Part shown: positions 22,904 through 34,987 of the stretch, piece after piece | How positions within the stretch are numbered: the first letter of the stretch is position 1 | Layout: each line of letters begins with the position of its first letter | Assembly (NCBI GenBank): GCA_023053685.1 | Contig: JALIGW010000001.1 | Span: 70,833,740 to 70,897,739, forward strand | Source: Diadophis punctatus similis | Taxonomy: Eukaryota; Chordata; Lepidosauria; Squamata; Dipsadidae | Direction: 5' to 3' | DNA: 64,000 nt | The notes under the pieces: model-generated | What the model saw: only the letters and a program-made list of their open reading frames with translations | Told to the model about the DNA's origin: nothing | Databases searched by the model: none | Made by a program: the position numbers and the translations under genes

Positions 22904-23032
22904 CAGGGATGTCAAACTGGCGACCCATGGATGCGTTACATGCAGGCCATGCCCACCCCAGCCCCGCAAATGGAAAAACACCACGAAGCGGTCACGTGAT
23001 GGCAATGTGATGCGGCAAGTTTGGCACCCATG
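22904..23032. mobile_element. family F hAT-type MITE with target duplication
   Basis: It starts CAGGGATGTCAAACT and ends AGTTTGGCACCCATG, imperfect inverted ends. Flanks are CTCTAGCT at 22896-22903 and CTCTGGCT at 23033-23040, an 8-bp duplication with one mismatch. It is 129 bp and non-coding. Confidence 0.8.
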
Positions 23033-23843
23033 CTCTGGCTGTTTACAGGACTACTCATATTTTCATTGCTTTATTAATTGATAAACATAAAATTCATTCT
23101 GCCTTTTTCTTCTTAATCTATGGAGATAAATTAGGGGCCCAAATTTCATAGCAACACCTTTCTTCTGTCTGAAAAGGAATAGCATTTCAGAGAAATTCTA
23201 CAGCTGAAGAGCAGCAAAAAACTGTATTTATTGCTGGCCTACAAGAGGTACAGTAATATCAAGATAATATTACTAAAAGCCCTTGCTCATAATGTCATTT
23301 TTCAGAATAGCTTAATTTATACAGATAAACATTACAATGGATGAAATGATATAAAACTTTTTGGAGACAAAGAAGAAATTTAATTTTCTAGAGCACCCAC
23401 TATCAAGAGTTAAAGCTTTTGTGATAGGTTTGTGTTTTAAAAAATCAAAACAGAATTTTGAATCACAAATGTCGACAATAAATTAAGGTGTTTAAGATGA
23501 AGTGACCCACGTACCTCTCTGCTTTATAGATACAGTTTGTGATTTCTGAACACTATTTACTGTAGAATGCTCAGCAATATTAGTATTTAGCAGACTTCAT
23601 GAAGAAATTCATACATAATATATTTTCACTGAAATTGGAATAGCAATTGGAAATTGAAACTGCTTATAGTGAGAGCTTCTTGTCCAGAAACTCCAACTGT
23701 GGCTAGTTTTTTGAAAGATTTACAACTCTGTGTTTATCTTGGCAAGCAGGATCTTTGGGATGGAATGCAAATACGATTTTTCCACATCTGCCTCCATAAA
23801 CAATTCAGAAATACAAGTTATTTTGGTGTGGAAAAAATACAGT
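23033..23843. other. intergenic DNA, nothing recognised
   Basis: No feature recognised. Confidence 0.4.
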
Positions 23844-23990
23844 ATAGGTGGTCCTCATCTTACAACCATTAGTTTAGCTACTGTTCAGTTACTCTGACAC
23901 TAAAAATAACTTACAACCAATCCTCACTTACAACTGTTACAGTATCCTGTTTCCAAATAAACTTCAGAGGCAGCCCCTGTTGCAGTAGTC
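23844..23990. mobile_element. family A MITE remnant
   Basis: TAGGTGGTCCTCATCTTACA followed by ACCA and later CAATCCTCACTTACAACTGT resemble the termini of family A. Diverged and incomplete. Confidence 0.5.
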
Positions 23991-24344
23991 TGTGAGAGTA
24001 TGAAGATGTGAATCAGAGCTTTGCAGCCCTACCAAACTTACAACTGGTGTACCAGCCAAGTTTGGTCAAAAGCCCTTGTAGCCATGGCCTTCAGCAGCTG
24101 CCCTACAACTGTTTGGAGCAGTAAAACCTAATCAGAGCCAATAATAGAATCAGACTAATATTATCATAGACAAATGACAACTTTTTCTTAATGGCATTTG
24201 ACTTCATTTTAATCCATCCAGGTCTGCAAAGGTAATGCCCAACCCACCACTCGGACATGAGTATCAGAACCATCTTAGTATCTTGAACTTAATCTGGTGT
24301 GTTGACATACTGTACTAATGATTCTTAATTTCAAACTGAATATG

Positions 24345-24500
24345 CTGGTGCCTCTGAATTGGTGTTGACTCCTGGGGACTGCCTGGATTAGTTCCTGTGG
24401 TTTTCTTGGCAAGATTTCAGAAGTGAATTGCAGTTGCCTCCTTCCTAGGGTGGCCCAAGGTCATTCAGCTGCCTTTGTGCCTAAGATGGGACCTAATAAT
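24345..24500 (-). mobile_element. Sauria-type SINE fragment
   Basis: The plus strand holds GGTGTTGACTCCTGGGGACT, TTTTCTTGGCAAGATTTCAG and GCCCAAGGTCATTCAGCTG, the inverted body of a tRNA-derived squamate SINE. The tRNA head is lost. Confidence 0.7.
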
Positions 24501-25399
24501 ACCAGTGTTCAATACTTGTATAATAAACAACTAATATCAGTTAAGAAAGGGTTAATGAAACAAAGGCTCATTTTGTCAACAGTCAGCAGTACAGAAATTG
24601 TGTAAATAAATAATAAACCATAGAGAAGAATGGTACTAACATCACAAATACAACACAAATATTTTAATATATATCACAACAATCATGATTAAAGTATATT
24701 TTGTAATAATCTCGTGCCTTAATTAAGCAAGCTAAATATCATATGGCCCCAAACTGCAACCAAGTTAATTATTTGATAGGCTGATGAACTACTGTTCCAA
24801 GTAACATCAATTATATCATCAATTTAGAACAGAAGGGCAAAATTGCTTAGATTAGAAGAGAGTTAAGCCCTTATTCGACTATAACCAGTAAGTAAGTATT
24901 TGTTAAGTGCCCATTGATGCTGAAAAATATTGTATGAATATGAATTGTCACTGTATCTATTTTCCAGAACTCTTTTTGCTGGAGGGAAATTAGTTTTAAA
25001 ATAAATGCAACAAGGAACAAGTGAATTCTGTATTCCTATTCCAGTATTTGTGTTGTGTGCATATTTTCACCTGTCTGAAAAAGAGTGCAAATAATGTTAT
25101 CAGAGAACAACAACAACAAAAAAATCTGGCGGACAGATACCTTCCTTTCCAAGAGACACCAATAAATTTGTGGCAGGCGGGTTTAGGTTTAGAGATTTTT
25201 GAAGTCGTAAATATTGTAGCCGACAGGTCCTGCAAAGGTTGCTGAAGCAAAGTTAATGAAGGCCAGCGGCTACTGACTTCTCATTATTGATTGGGAAGGG
25301 ATTCTTAAATTTGACACCAGACAAACTTATTTTCCTAACTCCTGTTTCGGAGAGCGAACCGCCTGGTAGACTCTCGCCCACTTTTCTACGTCCGAAACA
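24501..25399. other. AKT3 upstream flank, nothing recognised
   Basis: Low-GC flank directly upstream of the CpG island. It contains no recognisable repeat and no exon. Distal regulatory elements are possible but cannot be shown. Confidence 0.4.
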
Positions 25400-25713
25400 G
25401 CAACCCTACTGCGGCACGCCAACATGATAGGTCCCCCACCTTCGACAGGTATCCCCAGACTGCGCTCTTCCCACCCGCCCGGCTGCCTTTCATCTTCGCC
25501 TTGCTATACACGTATTCGTCGGTTGGTCAGCAGCCCCGACGCCTCCCGACTCCCTCTCTCATTCATGCCTTCACCTCCGCCCCCGTCCCTCCCCGCGTCC
25601 TTCCCGCCGCCCGCGAGCCCGCCGCTCTCTCGCTCTGTCTGGCAGCCCCCACCTTTTCCCTGCTCGCTCCGTCTGGCAGCCCCCCCCGCCGCTCCATTCC
25701 GCACGCTGGCTCT

Positions 25714-25723
25714 TCTCGCGAGA
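25714..25723. promoter_or_regulatory. CGCG element (TCTCGCGAGA)
   Basis: This is an exact copy of the palindrome TCTCGCGAGA, known as a strong activator motif of vertebrate CpG-island promoters and bound by BANP when unmethylated. It lies about 500 bp upstream of the proposed exon 1 donor. A perfect 10-mer in the right setting makes it a credible functional site. Confidence 0.7.
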
Positions 25724-25812
25724 TCTGGGGGATGCCGACGTTACTGCTGCCGCTGCCGACACCGCCGCCGCCTTGGAGGGGGAGACACTGGCGGCGGGGG
25801 GGGGGGAGCTAG

Positions 25813-25820
25813 TGACGTCG
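25813..25820. promoter_or_regulatory. CRE-like site (TGACGTCG)
   Basis: Seven of eight bases match the palindromic CREB/ATF site TGACGTCA. It adjoins a kB-like GGGAGTTTTCC. Occupancy is inferred only from sequence. Confidence 0.45.
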
Positions 25821-26012
25821 GGAGTTTTCCTCAAAGTCAATAACGAACCTGGCGAAGGAAGCGGCAGGAATCGAGCCGAGCGCTGGGCCCCGGGCCGTTC
25901 CGGGTGTATTCAGTTGGGAAAGAGCAGCCGCCGCTCCTAACTCCCTGGATGCTACGGCCGAGCTGCCCGGGCGGGCGCCTCCCTAAATAGCGGGAGAGCC
26001 ACTATCGATGTA

Positions 26013-26215
26013 GCCGCCGCCCCGCCTGCATCTCTCAGAGCGGCGCTAGCTGGAGTCGAAACCTTCGCAAACCACAACCGAGGTAGACCGCCGCAGCCGT
26101 GAAGGACTCACCCCGGCAGGGGGGACAAGGGAGGAGAGATCGTGGGCGCCCCCCTGCCCGGAGACCCGCTTCCGCGCCAACGGCCGGCACTCGCCACCCT
26201 CGCCTTTTGCTGCAG
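26013..26215 (+). other. AKT3: proposed untranslated exon 1 of AKT3
   Basis: The downstream limit is a CTGCAG/GTAGGC junction, a fair splice donor, with exon ending at 26215. The upstream limit is a guess, placed about 28 bp after the TATA-like TAAATAG at 25984-25990. CpG-island genes often have dispersed starts, so the real start may be anywhere from 25850 to 26100. There is no ATG in the predicted exon, consistent with translation starting in the next exon. Other GT sites in the island could be used instead. Confidence 0.4.
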
Positions 26216-26760
26216 GTAGGCAGGCTCGCGACCGCGCTGACAGAAGCGGGGGGGGGTTAGGGGGGCGCGCGCGCTGGGAAGACGGGCGGCGGCGGCGGGG
26301 GTTGTTGGAGGCTGGCTGGCTGCTGGTAGCTCTGGGGGCACGTGAGGCGAGGGAGGGGGGGTAGGTGGGGAAGCCTCGCGTCTCAGGCGATTGCTCCGGC
26401 CTCTTCTTCCCGCTCCGTGTGACCCAACGCGGCGTTCCCCCTCACCCGCCGCCATCCTAAACGCGCCTAGTGACAAGAGGGAGGGAGGCGGCGGCGGCGG
26501 CTGCCTCGTTTTCGCAGCTCCTCCTCTTCCTCCTCCTTCTCCACTTCGAACCAGCGCATGCAGCAGCTGAGACTTAAAACCAGTCCTCTTCTGGTGTGTG
26601 TCCGGTTGGCGGGGCCTGCCGAGCTTCTGTGGTGGCAGAAGGGTTATGTAACATTGATATATCTCGTGGGGGAGGGAAGGAGGGAGAAGGTGTGCGCTTG
26701 GCCACGAGGCGCATCATAACAACACTCGCGCGCGCAGCCCACCCCGTTATTTGTACGGAA

Positions 26761-28974
26761 TGCTGTTGTAGCTGAAAGGCCGTTGAGATGGATGGCGCAT
26801 TACAGTTACACGTTTCGCTTCTCTCAAATGCCCAGCCTCCCTCCCTCCCTCCGGAAACACTCTGGTCGCCGTGCTTCCTCCTTAGATGTTCTTATCTCTT
26901 CTTACATTCTGTTCTAAGGCGTAAATGAATGTAAAATGTGCTTAATGAAGGATCCTTTCCGTTTTCTCCCTGTTAAAACAAACCTTCGTTCTAATAATAG
27001 AGACAGCAAAAAAGATAGCCTGCTCTTTCTTGCAGAAGTCCACTGATGCAAGTAAACAAAGCTTGCTTGTTTACATCACGTCTGCTGGACAGCCATGGTT
27101 ACTGCTTTGCATGTAGAGGCATCGGTGTACCTTGTGACATGTCTGATAACTGCTTTCCTTCAGCTTATGCAGCCCACGATTCAAATAAATTAGTACATTC
27201 AATACAGTCTGAAAATTTCAGTGCAGTCTTTTCCAGTATTGTATGTGGGATTTTCTTTTCAGTTAATCAATCACTTCAGTTAAAATAGCATAGTGTTCTC
27301 TTCAAATAATTTAGTGTTTCTTTCACAGAAATTTAATTATTATTTATACATCATAAACGATATACTTATAATGTTGACATATAGGTGCTGACATATAGGA
27401 TTGATGAAATAGCATCAAACATTTTTGTTACCTCTGCTTAAAAGTTCCACTTAAAAAAATAATACTGTATTCGAAATCATACAAAGTTATATAAGTTACG
27501 AAGTAGGTAAAGTAGGCAAACATTCTTCATATTTCACAAAGCTATATGATTTGTACACACAGGAGTAAACAAAATAACAAAATCTGAGGACTAAATTAAA
27601 TTTACAAATTCCTTCTAGAAGTAAACAGAACGCTTTATGAACTTTTAATATGGAATAGTTTCTTTGCTTCCATAGTAGGATTTAACATAAAGTACTATAT
27701 TAAATAAAAGAAGCTACAATTTCAACTGTACATTTTTAGTAAATATTTTCCAGATGCATTTCTTCTGTCTTTGCCTCATATTTTTGCCTGTGTATAGTGT
27801 ATTCTCTTTTGGATGAATCAATTTTCCTCTAAAAATCCTAACTGAAATGCTCATTATATTTCTATTTACTCTCAGTGGAAGGGTTTAAATTGATCCCAGT
27901 ATCTTTCATTGGATTGATCGCTACTTCTTGTATTTGTTAACTGGACAAGATTTCAGAAGAGGAATGTGCATACTTTATAACAATATCAGAAATTCTGCTT
28001 TTCTATATTTGGTTAATGAATTTGTTTTAGATTTGTCTCTCCAGAGATCTTTCCCTTGTTTTGCAGTTATTTTGAATGTTTGTTTTACATTATTTAACTT
28101 CTACAAATTATTCTAGAAGCTGTTATTATATAGTATTTACTGTGCATTTCAAATAAAATTTGATTTTTCATGGGTTCTCTATTCACAGTGAAACAGTCTT
28201 GCTATTTGGAGGTTTATTTAGAAGAAATATCACTGATTTTCCTAGCCTGCAAATAAGACATGCTTTGAATTGGAATCTAATATATTGTTTTATCTATTTT
28301 TAATTTAAAGATTATCTCTTAAACATACTATTTTATCTTTTCATATAAACAGCTCATTGGGAGTAGGAGGTAGGAGATAAGTTCTTCTGAGTTCAAAGAG
28401 ATTTATTTCCATCTAAAAATACATGTGATTAATGTCTTAACATGTTATTCTGGATAGAATCCTTGTGTTTCCACTGAAGGAACTGGATGTATAAATACAA
28501 AGGGAGAGACAATTTGTCCTTGTAGCCCACTGCACATTCTTAAAACCTACTACTTTATGATATATTGAGGAGGAAACCTCAAAAATAAACTTTGAGAAGC
28601 ATGGAAAAAGAGAAATCTCATTGTATGAATATATATTTACATATGCATATTTGGCTTCATTCACTTTTTCTACTTAATTATGCAAATGACAGTCTAAATT
28701 TTTGAAAATATTTTTGGCAATTCAGGTCAGTATGTACTATAAATTGTGATCAAAATAACATATGACAAACTTTGTAAAATGGTTTAAATATAAAATGAAC
28801 AGATATACCGTAGATATATAAAATTAAAGCTATAATGGCAGTTGGGGCAGTGGCTATTGCTCTCAGCTCAATTCACTCCCAATTTAGCCTATTGTCTACT
28901 TTTGTTTATTTATATTCATGTCCTAGTGAAATAAATGGAATTTACTACAAAAAAGTCTGATTAAGCTTACAGTA
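26761..28974. other. AKT3 intron 1, repeat-poor part
   Basis: AT-rich sequence with no transposable element I recognise. Short open frames lack family features. Confidence 0.5.
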
Positions 28975-29095
28975 GATGGCAGCACCTAACAGCTCTTGGT
29001 TGATCTTGAAAAGCTGAGCAGGGTCAAACTAGGTTGGTAGTAGGATGCAACGCCATTGGGAAATCTCAGGATATAGCAAAGACTAGTATATTGAA
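28975..29095 (+). mobile_element. 5S rRNA-derived SINE or 5S pseudogene
   Basis: The segment follows vertebrate 5S rRNA: CTCTTGGTTGATCTTGAAAA, then AGCTGAGCAGGGTC (5S box A region, 29012-29025), a GGTTGGTAGTAGGATG remnant of the box C region, and CATTGGGAAATCTCAGGAT. Many mismatches rule out a working 5S gene. The flanks do not show a tandem 5S cluster, so a SINE3-type element is likely, but a lone pseudogene is possible. Confidence 0.65.
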
Positions 29096-31127
29096 AAAAG
29101 TCCCATCAGAAAGCAGAGACAAACTGCTTTCATACTGTTGCACTATACTACATTGACACATGCAAATAATTATATCAGGTGTTAACTTCAACTTGAGCCA
29201 GACTTTTTCAAAGTCTAATTAAATTTGGACTGGAGGCTTTTAAGAACAGGAATATTTTTTTAGTTTGCAGTGCAGTAGGATTTAGAACTAAGTGGCATAG
29301 TTAAAAATAAAGAATTAAAGTTTGGTTAATTTTTTTTCTTTAAATAGAGGCCCTAAAATCATCTTTATAACTCATTTATGAAAATAAAGCTGTTTTATCC
29401 AGAAGTTATGCTGGAAGCTATTTCTGTAGAATTTGTTAAGGCTTACTACTAAGTGTTGTTACAATCTATAGTTAACAGATCAGAAAACTATACTAATGTG
29501 TTTGAAAGTTAGGAATTGCTTTAAATCACCGTGTTTATTACAAAATATTGAATATTGTGTACATTTTGTCCATTGCCACAGTATGATAGTGAAAACCTGG
29601 GGAAAGATTGAATATATATGAATATTGACTAATTGAGCAAATTCTTAAATGGTTTAATTTCTATTTTGAATAAGAATGAATTATTCTTTTTAAAAGTATA
29701 TTTTCTACTAAGCATTTTAAAACAGGATTTCAGAATTGCTTTTTTCTCTCTTATTGCATGCTTCTTCAAAACAGTACTAAACCAGTACAGAAACCAGTAC
29801 ATGTTAATTTGCTTGGGCTGACTTTATTAATTTAAGAAATTGTGAAGAAATCTTTTCTGTGCTCATGAAGACCATGTTCATATCATAAAAATAGATTACA
29901 TGTTTATAAAAACCTCTTACCACTACATTTGAACATAGCTTGTTTATGAATCGGATTGTGATTAAAAAAAAGTATCAACAGCATCCTAATTTTCGTTGTG
30001 CAGTGTTTCAATAAAAGTGTGTTTCTTAGAAATTTGCCTGGCAGATTTAAGAAAGTTTTCCAATTAAAGCAGATCACATATGTGTCACTTTTGATATTGA
30101 TGCTTACTTATATCTCAGTAAAAATGTGAATAAACAGCTTGTAAATTATGTGTTGCAAGTTGTATAGGATTTCTTAGTGCCCTGATTCTGAAAGAAATAG
30201 ATACTTTAGGAAATAGTTTCCTTTTGTCAGTAATAGGTATGTTTCCGTTGACTTCTCAAGATACTGATTCAGGCCTTTAGCATATAAATATTCAAATATC
30301 ATCTTGAAGTTAACAGCCACAGCTATATTCTCTAAATTTTGAATTTGATAATTCTGATATTTTTAAATTGGAGGTCTTAAAAAGAGGAAAGATAAATGGT
30401 TTTATCTCATGGTTATAATGGAAAACATGTTTTCTTCCCTGAGCATAAACTGTTATAGAGATGCACATTATACCAATTGGGGGCATAATTACTGATGTAG
30501 AAAGGATGCTGAGTAGATGTTCAATTGCTGTTTCATGTAGGAAGCATTATTTCCATTACTTCTAATATATATTTCTTAAAAATCATATTGTTTACAATCA
30601 TGTTGTTTACAAGAGTTTCCTGCTCCTTTCACATGAATTGATGCAGAATGCTATAGAAAAAAAGAGAAGGCAAACAAAAAATAGAAAACTACTCCTATGA
30701 ATATGAATCTTAGTCTGACAATAGAAGAATTAGAACCCAATCTTTAAGTACGTTTTGAATGCACTTTATTGGGTGAGTGCCTATTTTAGAGATTACATGT
30801 AATTCCCTTAGATATCTTGGAGATGCTTAGTGATCTCAAAATCTTTTTTTATAGATTTTTTGGGATTGCTTAGTATTTTGTTTTGATTTTTTATCTCTGC
30901 TCAGTTGGGATCCAGAATTACATTATATTTCTTCATTGCTGTAGTGTCAGTTCTTTTGTTTATCAGACAACTAGAATTAAAGGATATTACCAAAACAGAA
31001 TATTGTTTTGGATTATGGAAATTATTATAAGGCAGTTTTCTTCTAAAACAGAAAATCTGACATGTTGTGATTATTTGATTATCAGGTTAATCAAAAAATG
31101 GCCAGAATTATTTCTAAAATTAAAACA
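29096..31127. other. AKT3 intron 1, nothing recognised
   Basis: Long AT-rich stretch without a transposable element that I can identify and without an exon. Confidence 0.5.
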
Positions 31128-31322
31128 GTTTGGTCTAGTGGTTAAGGTACCAGGCTAGAAACTGGGATACCATGAGTTCAAGTCCCACCTTAGCCATGAA
31201 AGCCAGCTGGGTGACTTTGGGCCACTCTTTTTTGTGGAGAAAATAGGAGAAGAAAGGTGTTGGATATATTTGCCATCTTGAATAGGAGTAAGATACAAAT
31301 GAATGATAAAATATAATAAATG
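31128..31322 (+). mobile_element. tRNA-derived squamate (Sauria-type) SINE
   Basis: It starts with the tRNA-like head GGTCTAGTGGTTAAGGTACC (A box) and GAGTTCAAGTCCCACC (B box GTTCAAGTCC). It continues AAAGCCAGCTGGGTGACTTT, then GGTGTTGGATATATTTGCC, and ends in an AATAAA-like tail. It is the best-preserved head of this SINE type in the window. Pol III boxes are present but body changes suggest inactivity. Confidence 0.85.
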
Positions 31323-31859
31323 TTTTTAAGAGAGAGAAGCATCAATATGCTTCGTTTGTATTTGATAATAGTCAATGAGAAATGCTTCACTGGGGCAATA
31401 GGTAAGTATATCAAGTATACTTTTGGCAATTCCATGGAGGATCTCAATAATTTCTATGTGTCAGAGCAGAATTTATAAGCTGCTGCTTAGATTAATGTTT
31501 TTATTCTGGGCAATAGAAGGACCTTCATTCTCTATCCACTGATCGTTTTTCTGCATCATGGTAGACTTTCTAAATTGCTGCTTGATTTAAAACAAATATA
31601 TGAATGACAGTTAAGATACTGATTTGTTTTCAACCTTCTCTTGGTCTTTTCTTATTGCCTTTGTTTGTAATATTGCAAAGGGAATATTGAGAGAATGTAG
31701 CACATGTCTTGTGACTGTATTTATCCTTAAAGATGTTTAGGTTTTTTTTAGAATTCTTTTCCCACCATTGTTTTCCAGACTTAGGTCTGAAGGAAAACAA
31801 GTAGATGTAATGGGGAGTTTCACTATGCAACCAACCTTTACATGCATTTACAATAGTCA
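31323..31859. other. AKT3 intron 1, nothing recognised
   Basis: No feature recognised. Confidence 0.4.
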
Positions 31860-32093
31860 TAGTGTCCTGTGGTCACATGGTCATCATTTGCAAGTTTAAT
31901 AGCCAACTTCTGACAAGCAAAGTCAATAGAGAAACTGGCAGTAAGTCATGGTCACTTGATGTCATCCTTAACGACTACAAGTGATATGCTAATTTTGTAA
32001 GTGCAGCAAGTCATGTGATGCATCACTTAACTGTATTGGTTAGCAACCAAGTTGCTGGTCATCTGTGGTTGTTAAGTGAGGACTACCTGTAGT
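31860..32093. mobile_element. family A MITE, right-hand part
   Basis: Blocks TGGTCACATGGTCATCATTT and GTAAGTGCAGCAAGTCATGT, and the terminus GTTAAGTGAGGACTACCTGT, match family A. The left end is missing. Confidence 0.65.
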
Positions 32094-32944
32094 CATGTGA
32101 CTCACCTGTTCAATACCTTCCTATTAGATTTCTTTCTTGCTTCAATAATATTATTAACTTCCCTAGACCCATAGCTGTAATAATTTCTTTTTCATGACTT
32201 GCAATGTCTGGTTAGTGTGCTGTTCATTACCAATGAACTTTGTGAGCATGTACTTTTGAAATATGTAGAAAGGAAAAATTCTAAAGCAGTGAAATAAGAT
32301 TTTATATTCATGTTGTGTATTTCATTTTAATTTTGGTCACCCCTAAACTTTGGCACTCCGGCAGTAAATTTAGCAAATTACGTTGTTAAAAGAGATCAAG
32401 ATTGGAGGGAAGAGCTGCAGAGTTTAGTGTCAGCACCTAATGTCCCCCCCACCAAATTAGGGAGAAAAATCAACAAGTTTCTCCCAGCTTTTTTTTCTTT
32501 ATTGGAGAAATATGGGTTTCTGAGGGAGAGAGGGAGGGGATTTAGCAAGGGAAAAGTTTTGGGAAGCTTGTCCTGAAACTACTGCCTTTGCATGCAGGTG
32601 GCTTTCTTCCCCAAAGCCTAGCAAGAGCTAGGAGACCTTTGCAGTCTCCCAGTGGCCAGCTGATGGAGACATAGGCTCAGCCCACAAATGTGGCTTCATC
32701 AGCCAAGCACAGAGACTTGTTCTCCGGCATTGGAATATGAGGCTAGGTCCTAATCTAGGGGGGCTCTTCCCCCCTGCTAAGCTGTTTTTGCAAATGTTGT
32801 GCTGCTTGTCTGCCTCCTTTATGAATCCAGATGCCTCCCAGGGCCTCCCCCATCCATGAGGTATCCCATGCTTGCTTAATGACCTGTGCATTCATTTAAC
32901 AGTAGCATCAGGGAGAGCAGAGGTAGGGGTCTTTAAATAAGGCT
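32094..32944. other. AKT3 intron 1, nothing recognised
   Basis: A G-rich, slightly higher-GC stretch at 32400-32900 has no recognisable motif or exon. Confidence 0.4.
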
Positions 32945-33021
32945 ATCCCACTTAACGGTTGTCGGCACTTGTACCCATAATGGGCAAGCCCCATTATGGT
33001 CATAGGTTGAGAACTACCTGT
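32945..33021. mobile_element. family A MITE terminal fragment
   Basis: Short remnant ending ATAGGTTGAGAACTACCTGT, the family A right terminus. An inner GCCCCATTATGG/CCATAATGGG pair forms a small local inverted repeat. Confidence 0.55.
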
Positions 33022-33659
33022 ATTAACTTTTTCTTCTAGGTTCAGATGTAACCTCTTGAAGTTGCAAGCAATAGAGCAGGTGTCTGGAGAAGATCTACAT
33101 TGGACTGCTGGATAGTTGCTTGTACTTGGATTTGGAATCAGATGACAATAGTAGCAGGAGGGTGGTGGTCTTGAGAGAGGAACTGCTTGCATCCTGTAGC
33201 TACCACTGAACTGACCATATGAAGCAGTGGCCACCTTATTAAATTTTTCTACCACTTTGGACCTTGGTATTTAGCTGGGGTTTTCCTGCAAGAATTTGAC
33301 AACAGTAAAGGGTTGAATTGGGGATTTTTTGTTAGAAAATTTTTGATGGGAGCTGTTGCTGGGTGCAACAATCTTTTTCTGGATGAGAGTGACAAATATT
33401 GAACCTGGGTTATCCTTACCTTATATTTGATTTTGATTTTTCTACTCTTATTGCATCTGCAGACAGGTGGCCAGTGACACCAGTCAAGATGACCCAATTC
33501 TTCCTGGATAAGAAGGGTCAGAGATAACACAGGATTGTGAACGAGAGAGCCTTGGAGGAAGCAGATTATGGAATTGCCCTTGAAAAGCATTTAGCAATAA
33601 CAATGGTCCAGAATACAGGGGTGACAGCAATTTGGGCTGTTTTGTGATTTGCAGGTATA
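33022..33659. other. AKT3 intron 1, nothing recognised
   Basis: Minus-strand open frames of 113-115 codons cross this stretch, but they show no family motif and no codon signal I trust. Confidence 0.4.
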
Positions 33660-34165
33660 ACATCTCTGTTTTGCAGATTGCACTGGCTCCTAGTAGGCTT
33701 CTAGGAAAAATTCACAGCTAGTTATAATTATAAAATCCTACATGGCACAGGATTAGATTACTTAAAGAAACTTCTGTCTTCGATTGTCTCTGCCCAACTC
33801 ACCAAGACTGATGGAGTTGGCATGTTCCAAGGCTTTTCTATTAAATGGTATCATTTTGTGTGAATTAAGAATTGTCCCTTCCCTATGAAAATGGCTCTGA
33901 TCCTATTGGCTTTTTGTAAAGCGTTAAAAGGCCCTGATGTTCCCATAGGGGTTTGGACTGGGAGATTAAGCAACTCCCATTTTCTAATTGTTGCTGTCTC
34001 AGTGCTTCAAGATAGAATAATTTTTTGACCCCAGGCAGGTGTTATTGTGAGGTTTTTATAATTGATTTTAGAAATTGTGTTTTTGTTTCTGGTTTTAATT
34101 CTATATGTTGCCCAAAATGAGATGATTTTAAATTGTTTTTTGAAGGACTTTTTAATATGATCAAA
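33660..34165 (+). mobile_element. old L2/CR1-type LINE relic
   Basis: Plus-strand frames give a broken reverse transcriptase end: a LHWL block at 33680, YKILHGTGLDYLKKLL near 33740-33785, and KTDGVGMFQGFS near 33805. Frameshifts and stops are frequent. A 3' UTR with TATATGTTGCCCAAAATGAG lies near 34105. Confidence 0.6.
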
Positions 34166-34354
34166 ATAACTGTTTTGCCTCTAATGCAGTTCTGAACTTC
34201 AAAATATATTTGGAATGTTAAGCATTTTGAAGTCTTTTATCATTAATTGCAATCTTCAAAATAACTTGTTTTCTAGCTTGTTTTCTTAATATACAATATT
34301 CATATTATGCATTTGGGATGAGAATTCATGGTTTAATTAGGAGATGGATTTAAT

Positions 34355-34583
34355 TAGAGGAACCTTGATGCAGTGGTTGGAATGCAATTTTGCAGGCAAA
34401 CTCTGTATAAGTTCGATTCTGTTGGGGCTCAAGGTTGGACTCAGCTTTCCATCTTTCTGAGGTTGGTAAAATGAGGACCCAGCTTGTTGAGGGAAATATG
34501 CTGACATTGTAAACCATCGAGAGGACTCTTTAAAGCACTTTGGGGTAGTATATAAGCCTAAGTGATATTGCAATTTCTATTGT
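34355..34583 (+). mobile_element. squamate SINE with (GCTATT)n tail, diverged
   Basis: Sense copy of the family at 10951. It has GATGCAGTGGTTGGAATGCA (tRNA head), CTCAAGGTTGGACTCAGC, GGTAAAATGAGGACCCAGC, ATATGCTGACATTGTAAACC and AGTATATAAGCCTAAGTG, ending in a short TTGCAATTTCTATT tail. Confidence 0.8.
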
Positions 34584-34987
34584 TAAATGATCATCAGAAA
34601 GAATTTTGTAATAGTGTATGTAGGAAACTGTGATGAGAAAACAATGATGAAATGATGGAATATATAGTGTGACCCCTGGCCTTTTGAATCTACATTGCAT
34701 TGTCAGAAACCAGAACATCAGACATGGTTTGTGCTGTAGTGTTCTGATACCTATTTCATATTTTTCTATCTCACTTCCCCTGTAGATACTCATGCTTCCT
34801 AACAGTGGAACTAATTGCCTAATGAGATGCTCAGTACCTATTACCAAATGATCTGTATTTTGTTTTAAGTTTTTAAAATCAAATTCTTGTATTAAGCTTG
34901 TAACATTTTTATATTAAATTGGGTCCACTAGGTTGTATAGCTTCCAAGTATAGCATCCAAGTATATAATTCAGTGGCTTGATAAAAA
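34584..34987. other. AKT3 intron 1, nothing recognised
   Basis: No feature recognised. Confidence 0.4.

Larger units (their letters stand above)
25400..26760 (+). promoter_or_regulatory. AKT3: CpG-island promoter of AKT3
   Basis: GC content and CpG density rise sharply here and nowhere else in the window. The block has GC boxes such as GGGCGGGCG at 25970, a CGCG element at 25714, a CRE at 25813, a kB-like GGGAGTTTTCC at 25820-25830, and a TATA-like TAAATAG at 25984. It lies about 16.4 kb upstream of the AKT3 start codon exon and in the right orientation, as expected for a gene with an untranslated first exon. Open frames inside it are low-complexity and GC-driven. The assignment to AKT3 rests on position; no transcript evidence is available. 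Confidence 0.8.

Noticed and set aside
25424..25843. 139-codon Pro/Ser/Arg-rich frame in the CpG island, plus smaller ones on the other strand
   Set aside because: GC-driven low-complexity frames with no motif; several overlap on both strands.
28975..29095. Functional 5S rRNA gene
   Set aside because: Too many mismatches and a degraded internal promoter.
31128..31210. Functional tRNA gene
   Set aside because: A and B boxes are present, but the sequence continues into a SINE body and lacks a proper cloverleaf and terminator.
33249..33590. 113-codon minus-strand frame as an antisense gene in AKT3 intron 1
   Set aside because: No family feature and no splice support.
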